A stretch of DNA of 64,000 nt from Capitulum mitella (Eukaryota > Arthropoda > Thecostraca > Pollicipedomorpha > Pollicipedidae), in assembly GCA_030062745.1 (NCBI GenBank), contig CP099850.1, positions 3,286,001 through 3,350,000 on the forward strand, written 5' to 3'. A model generated the notes under the pieces. That model was given only the letters and a program-made list of their open reading frames with translations, was not told the DNA's origin and made no database searches. The position numbers and the translations under genes are program-made. This document shows positions 12,501 through 23,100 of this stretch, in pieces (positions within the stretch are counted from its first letter, which is position 1; the number at the start of each line of letters is the position of its first letter).

Positions 12501-13630
12501 TGCAAGTCTGATTGTACTATGAACAAATGCAGTTATGCTCTTTGCTTCACATTTTCTTCAGAAAACATATGCAGTTTGAAAGAGAATGTTGTTATCAACA
12601 CACTGTTTGTCAGACTTTTGTGCTACAGAAAGGTAATAATGTAGGTACTTGAATGAAGTTGCATTACACTGCACTGTTAACAGATCCAGCTGAGCTCACC
12701 AGCATCATTCCATGGAACACATTGCATTGCATTTGTTACCTTCATGACTGGTACTGTGCTGGCATTAATAGTGTTTTGCCACTGCTTAACATGAGCTGAT
12801 AAAATATGATAATTGCACATGATAAGAAATGAACCTAAGCCATCATGTTCAGTAAGCAGTGTACAAAAAATAACTTTCTGCCAAAATACTCATGTATGTC
12901 TGTCATTATCTCTGTCATTGTCTGTCATTGTGTCCATCAGAAATTTGTATTATTACTATTGGTCATCAGGAAAAGGCTTACTTACATTGAGACTTTTTTA
13001 GGCTGTTACCACTTTTGTGAACATTTCTGAAGTGTTGTGGTCTCCTCATTCATATTTGTTGCCTAAAGATTTGCCATCCACCTCGGCAATTTGGTAATAA
13101 CGACGAACACGAACATAAACATTAGGAAAGGCAGTGCCACGGCTGTGGCCAGTACCTAGCTAGACATGACGTGGCCTGCTTCAGGTGGGCTGGAAACATG
13201 TGCTCAGGTCAAGCTGCAGGCTAGGGTCGGCTAAGGCGGCTGAGCTGCGCCCGAGCCCGAGTGTCTCAGTGGCCAGCATCATTCAGCCCACAGTGTGCTG
13301 AAACAGCATACTCTGCAACATTTTTGATGCAAATCCTGCATCATACTGTATTATTTGTAGGGTAATATAGTACAGTACAGTAATACAGTGCAGAATGATG
13401 TACTGCATTTACTGATTGGATGGGTATTGCCAGGGTAACCATATTGCATGGCAGTCTTTTGTTTCTTGTAGGTCTCGGCTTTACCTTGTCCTATGTGGAC
13501 GTCATGAAGTGCAAAACAGGCCTTAGATTTTATTTGTTCTGTTCCAGGCTTTCTGCGAAGTACCCGGAGGCACTCAAGTTTGTGGCTGCATATGTACACT
13601 ATTTGAAACGACCGCTGATTGAAATTGATC

Positions 13631-14143
13631 ATGCCTGCTCTGTGGCTTGATCGCCTACCTCTTCCAAACTTGCCAGCATACACTGCAATCAGTGTAGCCC
13701 TCCTTCTGTGTTCAGTGTATTTTGCAGTAACGACACAGGAGAGGTTTGAAAAGGATGCAGTGTCGCGGGTGACCTATGCAGAAGGAATGGAAAAGAGATG
13801 CCTGCTTTTGCATGGTAATCAGTCCCTTTACGACCAGAAGACTTCCCTCAAGGACTACTTTTTGTTCCTTGCTACCTACCCGACGCAGCAGGCTTTGCTG
13901 CAGAACTTCATCAAGCATAAACTCAGGTCAGACTTTTTGTACTGGCCAGTCACTGCCAATCCAGAGGACTTTGAAGATATCTTTAGGAACCATGCGGACA
14001 TCGCGAGCTCCAGCATTTTCTACGCCCCCAACATCTACTTCAGAGATGTGCAGATGTGGAAGAATGGCCTGCCAGCACCAAACATTCATTCCACATTCTT
14101 GAAGACGCTTGCCTTCATGATACATGAGCCTCTCTGTGTCTGG
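13631..14143 (+). CDS. AMFR: AMFR exon 1: start, first membrane segment, luminal region
   Basis: The ATG at 13,631 begins MPALWLDRLPLPNL, which parallels the human start MPLLFLERFPWPSL; that settles the start. A hydrophobic segment lies at residues 16-34, followed by about 125 mostly polar residues with one NQS glycosylation sequon. The exon ends in PLCVW before GTAAGC, matching SLFVW in human AMFR. The stretch before this point is 171 residues, clearly longer than in human. Confidence 0.93.
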
Positions 14144-17100
14144 GTAAGCCTTAGATCCAGCAGCTGTGGGGAACTGGCCATTATTTAGTTCAGTAAGTTG
14201 TGTTTTAAATTCACATTCATGACTGCATTCAAAGTAGTGTTTTCCAGTCACATGGATCCTCAGGTCAGAATGTGATGTTTTCCTTCTTACTGTGTTAATT
14301 AATGTGTTTTGTGTTTGCTCATCCCTGCTATTCCTACTACCTAAACATACAAATCATCAGGATCAGACTTTGATGTTTGCTCTCTAATGCATTGACCATC
14401 TGTCTCTTGTCCGTTGATTGCATCAGTAGCAAATATAGTCGTGATTATCATTGTCTTTCTCTAAAACTTCTTCCTCGAAGGGTGCTTTTCAAAGTCAGGA
14501 ATTTTCCTTCCCAGGACAAGAACTTACAGAATGCTGCTTTTCAGACCTTGATCAACATGGCATACTGCCTGCTGGTCCTCCTGGGCAAGTCCATCCAGCA
14601 GAGCATGTTCGGTGAACTGCGAGTGTCCGAGCAGACACAGCTCAAGGACAAGTTCTGGAACTTTGTCTTCTACAAGTTCATATTTGTCTTTGGTGTCATC
14701 AATGTGCAGCACATGGATGAGGTGGGAATACGCCAGTGTGTTTCACTGTGTTGGGCCCTTTTAAACACGTCCACCAAGCAACCACTTCACGTCATGGATG
14801 CCGCAGAGGGGACCCCCTAGGCTCTCGGTCGGAAGGGCAAGAACCCATTCTTACTTCAGTTTGTGATAAAAGAACAGATATACCGACCATTTATTGTTGA
14901 AACCTCTTATTTTAGAAATCGTTATGTACATGTAGATGTTTTTTACATGCGTGTTTCTTGAGCTGGCCAGCTGGTTGGTTGGGAGGCGTCATTGGCAGTT
15001 TGATGTTGTTCAGCTGTTGTCTGCACCAGGCTGGTCAGTCTGGGCTCGATGGGTCTCGTGTCCCGCGGCGGTGGCGGCGTCTCTGGCTGCCACTGGTTGC
15101 CGCGGCCCGCTGACCGGCGGCTGCTGCCCTCCCCCAGGTGGTGCTCTGGTGCTCGTGGTTCTCGGCCCTGGGCTTCCTCCACCTGCTGATACAGCTGTGC
15201 CGGGACCGTTTCGAATACGTGAGTCCGACGGGCGCCGGTCTGAACAGCGCCAGCCGCGGACCAGGCCGGAGACAGATCGAGAGAGCCTGCCCCGGACGCG
15301 CAATGGTTTCGTTGTTGTTTTTCGTCAGCCCACGCTCAGCGGTGCAGCCCGCGCTGGCACTTGCCAGGTACTGTTTTGCGTACGCGCGTGGTAGTTTGTC
15401 TGGGATCGATTTTCCGACTGCCGACCCAGGTGTGCGTGTTTACGACGTCAGCCGGCGGTGTGCCGGCGGCCACCTGATCACGCCAAGCTGGAGTGGTCCG
15501 CGTCGATTTTATCGCTCGCCCGCGGTTTTCGTTGTCGGTAGACTGTTTTCCACTGAATTTAGCCGTCTGGAACAGCCAGTGCCGGCTGTTAGGCAGCCAT
15601 CACCTTTGGCAAACTGTATTTTGGGCGAAGCTGAGTTGGGCCGACAGCATCTTCTGTCTTGAGGCTGTGGCTGTCGGCTGACCGCGTTTTAAGCTGAGCG
15701 AGGCTGATTGTTTCGTCTGTCTTGGAGTTGTCGCTCTCGGCAGATTGTGTTTTGAACTTAGCTGAATGGCGTCCACTTGAGCCGAACTATTCGTGTCTAA
15801 ACCGCAGCCATCCGCAAACTGTTTTGAGTTGAGTTTGGCTGCTTATGTATTCCGTTGTGCAGCTCAGTCAGTCAGCAGGTTGTGCTGAGCCGATGATATG
15901 TTTTGTTCTGCAGCTGAGTCTGTCGCCAGGTTGTGTTCTGAGCTGATGTATTCTGTTCTGCAGCTGAGTCAGTTGACAGGTTATGTTCTGAGGTGATGTT
16001 ACGAGTACATTATGTTCTTCAGCTGAGTCTGTCGCCAGGCAGTGTTCTGAGCTGATGTATTCTGCTCTGCAGCTGAGACTGTCGGTAGATTGTGTTCTGG
16101 TCTGATGTTGTATTCTGTTCTGGAGCTGAATTTGTCTGCAGACTGTGTTCTGAACTGATGTTATATTCTGCTCGGTAGCTGTCGCTGTCGGCAGACTGTG
16201 TCCTGAGCGGACGTTGTATTCTGGTCTGGGGCTGAGTCTGTCGGCAGACTGTGTCCTGGTCTGATGTTGTATTCTGTTCTGCAGCTGTCGCTGTCGGCCA
16301 GCACGCCGCGGCGGACGCACGGCCGCCTGCTCTGCCTGCTCTCGGCGATCCTGGCGCTGTCGCTGGCGCTGTTGGCCATCTGCGTCTACGTCGGTCTGGT
16401 GGCCAGCCTCAACACGTTCGCCTTCATGGCCGCCGAGGTGGGCTCCGGTCCCGTCTGCTATCGGCTGTCGGCGGCGGAGCCGGCACTTTGCAATGACGTC
16501 ATCAGCAGTCTTGGGTCGTGCGGAGAACGTGGGTTTTTTATGACTCATCTAGGTCGCTGCTCGTTGCGGCTAATGGCAGTGAAAACGAAGCTCAGATGTT
16601 TGTGTTCACGACAGACTTGCAGCTCAGGCTCCTTCTGACCGCTGCAGCAGTTGTCGGCGTAAAGGTCCGGTTTGACGGGTTTGCACGGGCGGGTTTGCGT
16701 TTGCGCGTCGGTCTTATCGCGGCAGGAGACTATGCGCAGAATTCTGCGAGACCTGCGAAAATGACTCGCCGCAGAATAGGTTGTTATCAGATGCGGCAAA
16801 CGTATTCTTGGGACGGCGTATTGCGAACGTTCATATCCCTGTTTCTTTATCTGTTGTGTAAACGGACCGTGATTGATCAATGTGGATCACGATTGAGTAT
16901 TGTCCGCAGCCTGGTTGATGAGTTTACCTCATCATTGACTTCGTCATATCGGTTCTTATACGGGCCATTTGTAAGACGTTCAAATTAAGAGCTAAGAACT
17001 CTTCTGAAGCTAATTAGAATGTGTGCGTGTCTGGGATTGTGCGGCCGGTGTGGCTGACGGCTCCTCCGTCCGCTGCCAGTGCGTGTTGCTGCTGGTCCGG

Positions 17101-20100
17101 ACCTTCCACACGATGACCCGCTACGCCATCCACCTGTACGACCTCACGCAGACGGCCCAGTGGGAGCGGAAAGGTGAGTGGGCGGCGCCGGCCGCCGCCC
17201 GGGTACGGCAGCGGCCCGCCGCCGTGAAGCGGTCACGATTAGAGCAGGGACGCGACGATGCCGGACCTGGCTGGTCGTGGTTAGGTCGTCCGACTAGCTC
17301 GTGGGCGAGCTGGTGACTGACGAAGGTGACCTTTGTTGGTATAAGCTGCTGTGGCTGGTCTAGGTTGATCGACTTATAGTGCTGCGCACGGGACGGTGAG
17401 AGGTGTTTGAACTTCAGTCGGCGCTGGTTAGCGCGACTGGCTGTCAGTTGGTCTGCTGGCTGACAGTGCTGCTCACGTCTAATGTCGGGGCCGGGTGATG
17501 TCGGCCCCGGTGATGTGGGGCGCGATCCACGCCGGCCGGTCCGCCGCGCCGGTCCGCCGGCTCACTTTAGTCCCGCGGCGCTCGCTCAAGGCCGGCCGGC
17601 CGGCGACCGCGGCGGCGGCCACAGACGGCGCGGACGGTGCGACACGCGGGGCGGGCGGTGCGACGGCCGAGGCGGCGCCGCTGCCGCGCGTGGGCGCCGG
17701 CCGTGTCGGCGCAGCGGCCGGCCGGGCGTTGCTCGCGGTATGTTGGCGATCGACCGCCCTGCAGGGCTTCCTTTGGCGTGACTGCAGGCGGTGCTCCCCG
17801 CCTGAAGCTCCCCCCCCCCCCGCTCGCCGCCTGTCGGGTTGGACGGGGCTCCAGCCGTCGCCGCTGTCAGGTTGCGCAGTGTGGCCGGTCCATGCTCTTT
17901 GTCGGGCGTCGAGCGGCCCGTGACGTAAATAGGACGGCTGATTTGGCGCCGGGGCCGATTTCGTCACGGTCCTCCCCGGGGACCCGTGAGCGGGGTGGCC
18001 ACGGCCGGCCGCACTGCAGGTCGGCGGCTCCCCAGCTGGAACCAGGCCGGCCGGCCGGCCGGCCGTGTTTATACAGGAATGAACAGGCGTACCCCGGAGC
18101 CTGCCATACCCCCATCTTGTCAGTATGGCGTCTGACGGTTCGATTGCATCATCCTTCACTGACCGAACCGAACCCTTAAGTTTTAGTGTGAAGAAACAGC
18201 TTTGTTACATGTTGCTTGCACGTCGTATGTTTGATGAAGTATTTTGCTTTTTTTATCTCTGCAGCAAGTGATTGACGTCACGAACCGGTTTTGGACTATT
18301 ATAGTTTTGGTGCAGACGGGTACTAAAGTCGTGAACATTACAGTTTAGTGTTATTGGCGAGAATGGCTGAAGTTGAACATGGTGCTCGTTATATTTATTC
18401 ATTTATTTACTTTTGTTTTTTCTTATATATTACTGCGGTCGTTTCATATATGTGGACGACGTCCGGGTCATTGGCATGATTTCAGGCGTCTCAGAGCTGC
18501 AGCACTTTGACTGTAGAAGAACAGTCCATGGACTAGGGCTTGACGATGTGCACTGTCAGGGCAAATCGGAATCATATATAACTACGTATCAGGGTATCGT
18601 TTCAAAGGGCGGGGGGAACGGCTCATACAGGCCCGAATCCTTGATTGGCTCCTACTTTACTCCATAATTTGCATTTTGGGCTGGATTGTCTCTGTTTTAT
18701 ATCGTATTTAGGACGTGTCGTATTATTCAGGACATTATGTTGTACCCTTCCGCCGGGTTTCAGCCGTTCTGCCGCCAGGGTAATGTACGGCTCACACCGC
18801 CTCTGTGCCCGCACACCGCAGATCTGAGCCGCTTGTGCCGACCTCGGTGGCCTCCTGTCTCGGTCAGACCGCCGGGGGCGTCGTGCGTGCCCGCCTGAGC
18901 CGCGTCCGGCTGACGATGGCCGGGACCGTAATGCCGCGACCTGTCGCCAGGATCGCTAGTGTACCTGGCCGAGCTGGGCTTCGAGGTGACGGAGCTGGTG
19001 ATTGACCTGCTGCACCACACGCACATGCTGCTCTGGGGCAACATCTTCCTCAGCATGGCCAGCCTCATCATCTGCATGGAGCTGCGGCACATCTTCTACC
19101 AGCTGCAGCACAGGCTGCGCCGCCACAGCCACTACCGGCGTGTGGTCAGGTGGGTCGGACCGAGGTTACCGCGCCCCCCAGCGGCCAGCGGTCGGAGAGG
19201 GCTGTGTCTCTGTCTTCCGCCCGCGGCACCACGGCTGCTCGACACGCTGAGGAGCTAGCAGCAGAGCGGTTCTCCATACTTTTGTTCTGGTGTGGGCGTA
19301 AAGTAATGGGATGGGACATAAATAAAGATGATTTGGTTCACATATGGAAGGAATCCAGATGTAACAGTAGTCGCTGGGAGGCTGTACTGTGGTGCCAACG
19401 CCGGGAAGGTATTGATGTTTTCATCACCAAGGAACGCGTTGGAGAACGCAACGTGCGGTGCGATTGACGTGAAACTACATCCTCTTAACGATGCTGGTCG
19501 TGGTAGCAGTTCCAGGACGTGCGTTGTGATGCATTCAGTACGCGGGTGCATATGCCGGTTTGTGGCGGCAGAGGTGTGGACTCGGGGGACACTGGGCATG
19601 TCATTGGCGCCTCCGTTGCCCACTGACGACCGTCGTCCGTGTCGGCAGATACATCGAGCTGGAGTGCGTGCTGGCCTCGGCGGCCGACCTGGCCGACAGC
19701 GGCGACCAGTGCGCCATCTGCTGGGACGCCATGGAGGCGGCCCGCCGGCTGGAGTGTCGGCACTGCTTCCACGCGTGAGTGGGCGGCGCGCGACGCTCGG
19801 GCCCCGGGCCTGCTGTCGGCCGACGGTGGACTGTCGGAGGACGGTGGACTGTCGAAGGACGGTGGACTGTCGGGGAACGGCGGACTGTCGGCAGACGGAG
19901 GACTGTGGGCACACAGTGGGCTGTCAGTGGACGACGTTGGACAGATTTTGGAGATTGGACAGCTGTTCGTCCACCAGTCACTCGTAATTTATTCTCGGAC
20001 CCTGTAACAGTGCCCTGGTTTTGAGTTGAGGAACACGTGATTCTGCCCGCCGCATTTCGTTTGAACAAGGCTTTAGATAGCGTTGCCAAAGACCGCTGCT

Positions 20101-23100
20101 GTCTGATTGTTAATCTGCCGTTTTCCTTGGATAGCGTTATCAGCGTGCATACGTGGCTTCGTGTGTATTTGCCCCGCACCGCCCGGAACTGGCGCGCAGT
20201 TCCCACTCTGACCCCGCCCCCTCCCCCGGCGGTGCCCGCAGGACGTGTCTGCGCCAGTGGCTGGAGCAGGACCCGTCCTGCCCCACCTGTCGTAAGGGCC
20301 TGGACCTGAACGGGCAGCCGGACCAGGAGCAGGCCGGCCGGCGCGCCCAGCAGCCGCTGGCCTGGCGCCAGCACAGGGGTACGTCGGCCACCTGTTGCCT
20401 CCCCCCCCCTCCCGCAGCTGCTGCCTGCCGTTACAGATGGCCGCGGTGGCAGGACTGATGGCCGCCGCCTGGAGTAGAGGTCTCTGCACAGAGGACGATT
20501 TTTTCCGACGTGAAGAAGTGAAGACGATGAAGGAATGAACGCGTATGCTTGTAATCCAAACAGCGGGATGCATACATACAGCGAACAAAGTTGTCGTGAA
20601 CCTTTAAAACACTGACCGTAGTGCCATACATCCTGCTGGTTTGTAATATTGCTGATATTTTGATTCTGACGGCTGCGGCACGGTGCTGTGCCGTTGACGC
20701 GTCGGGCGGCCGGTGTTTGCCGTGTCGCTGACTGGTCGGCCGGCGGCAGGCTCCCGGTTCGTCTCGTTCCTGCCCAGCTTCTCGGTGGAGGTGAACCACA
20801 CCCAACTGCTGCGGGCCAGCCAGCAGGAGGCGGTGCCGGCCTCCCAGATGGACGCCATGGCCCGACAGGTCAGGGCGCGCCGCCGCAGGCGTCCGGAGGA
20901 CGACTCGGGGTCAGGGCAGCCGTGGGATCGGGAACGATTTGGTTCGGACAGTTCAGACCGCATTCAACAAGCTTCGGTGTGTGATACATTTTGGCTGGTC
21001 CGGTAGATCACGGACCTGATCGTTGGCGACTGAATCCAACAGATAGGAGACAGTACCGTTCGTTATTTACTGCTGTCGACGTACTACAAATTTGATAGGA
21101 ATCTTTCTCTAGGTAGAGGTTGTGCGGATCCTGACCCCACCGCCCAAGCAAACCCAAATATGGAGCAATTTTGCCCCAGGCAGCGGACCGGATAATCCTG
21201 AGGAGTCTTTTACGTGCCGTCAAAGCCGGAACACGGTCGCCCCTTGTTCTGGGTGACCCTTTCTGTCTGGGGTGAAATAGCGCTGGCTCCTTGTGAGTAT
21301 CGAACCCACGGTCCCTGCCACACACCGGGTGTGAGCCGAGCATGTTACCACAGAGCCACGGGGACGACTTGTGCAATTCGAGTGAGTTCAGCATCAGTCG
21401 AATTGCACTGCTATTTTTGCAGGTGTTTGTGTCTCAGGGTCAGATATTCTGATGTAATGGGGTGTCCGTGATCCGGTACACACCTGTGTCCCGCGGCGGT
21501 GTCGTGGTACCCGCCGAGTTCACTGTCCAGCGATGTCTGTCGTGTCCTCTGTCTGCTGAGCCGGCCTTGACGTGCCCGCTCTGACGCTGAGATGTTGTCT
21601 GACGTGTTCTGTGTGCCGGCGTTGACGTGCCCGCTCTGCCGGTGAGATTTTGTGTGACGTGTTCTGTGTGCCAGCGTTGACGTGCCCGCTCTGCCGGTGA
21701 GATGTGTGATGTGCTCTGTGTGCCGGCGTTGACGTGCCCGCTCTGTTGGTGAGATGTTGCGTGACACGCGACAACACGTCACATGTTGTGTGTGTCGCAC
21801 GTCACACGTCACACGTCAGACGCCGGCGCTGACGGGTCGGCGCGTCCAGGTGCAGCAGCTGTTCCCGCACGTGTCGCTGTCGGCCATCGTGGAGGACCTG
21901 CACCAGTCGGGCTCAATGGAGGCCACCGTGGAGAACATCCTCGACGGCGCCGTGCACGACCACCCGGCGCCGCCCATGTTCACCAGCGACGAGCTGGCGC
22001 CGGCCGCCGCCTCCGCCGCCGCCCAGCCGGCCGCCGCCCAGTGGTCCCGGCCGGCCGCGGACGAGCCGGCCGAGCCGCACCGGTCAGTGGCGCCAACCGT
22101 CCCCCCCCCCTCCCGTCGGAGCGGGACGCAGGTGTTGTGGCCTGGTCCTGACTCGGTCGGCTCAGCTGCCTGCCTGTGCGTTACGTTTGTCCGCCTGCAC
22201 CGGCTGGAACGGGATCACATTCGCCGAGCTAGTCCCATGTGCCAGACGCGAACATTTAGCATGAGTGTAGTTGTGTGTGTAGTCTGTGTAACAGGTTAAT
22301 TGCGATTTGTTTGTGAAAGCATGGAGCCGAGTAGGTTTACCTGGTGCCGGCATCGTGCTCTGGGACTCCCTGTGTGTGTCTGTGACTGCTCTGTGGTGCA
22401 GTAAGGCCTCGGAGGCGCCATCATGGGTTCTCTGTATGTCTGTGACTGGTATTTGGTTCTGCAGGGCGGAGGAGGCTCCATTGTGTCCCACGTCTGTCTA
22501 TGTCCGCCCTCTGGTTCCGCAGGGCTGAAGACACTCTGTTAGGTGCCCTGTGTATGCCTGTGACTGGCCTCTTACTCGGCAGCGGAGTCATTCCACGTCA
22601 GATCGCACAAGAATTGAGCCGACCCTTTTCATTGTTGATGAAATTTGGTACAGTCATGATACCTATCGAAATATGGCCTGCCATTAATTTTTAGTCCCGG
22701 GCAACCTCTGAGGTGAGAGTTACAGATCATGAAAGGTCAACGATTTCTACAGACATTGCATGATTAAGACGCCCATAGCTCGGTGGCATATTGTCACAAG
22801 AGGTGCGATTAGCGCCATTCGAAAAGGAAATGCCCCGTGTTTCACAAATAAGCTGTTTTCTCGGTGACCTCGGGATGACCTTTGGCCTGACTGAGTCACA
22901 TGGAACATTTTTGGTTTTAGCCGTGTTTGCCCACCGTGATCTGTGCGAAAGTGTAGTACAGTACGTCTCTAAGTATCTGCAATGACCGTGGCAAAAAACA
23001 CCCCTGGGCAAATTGAAACTTGGATGTCTTGACTGCTGCTGAGTGACGCTTGAGAAACATGCCCTGAAGCCATTTGACGAATATTGCTTGGTTTCGTGTG

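Larger units (their letters stand above)
10956..13084. other. CpG-free block upstream of AMFR
   Basis: Reading every row, I find no CG dinucleotide between 10,955 and 13,084, although CpG is common on both sides. TG and CA are abundant. Established knowledge: 5-methylcytosine deaminates to T, so long-term germline methylation removes CpG. In invertebrates methylation concentrates in transcribed units. I infer that this block may be transcribed, either as 5' exon/intron of AMFR or as an unrecognised neighbour. Confidence 0.7.

Noticed and set aside
13420..13650. Open frame with ATG before the AMFR start
   Set aside because: Out of frame with AMFR and without homology; more likely 5' UTR.
17479..18179. 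Overlapping open frames of 140-226 codons in AMFR intron 5
   Set aside because: GC-driven; AMFR exons 5 and 6 join in frame without it and match the human protein continuously.
19601..20374. Minus-strand open frame of 257 codons opposite AMFR exons 7 and 8
   Set aside because: Antisense shadow of GC-rich RING exons and a 16-bp repeat.
21540..21780. CRISPR-like appearance of regular repeats
   Set aside because: Units are contiguous, diverged minisatellite copies without unique spacers, in a eukaryotic intron.
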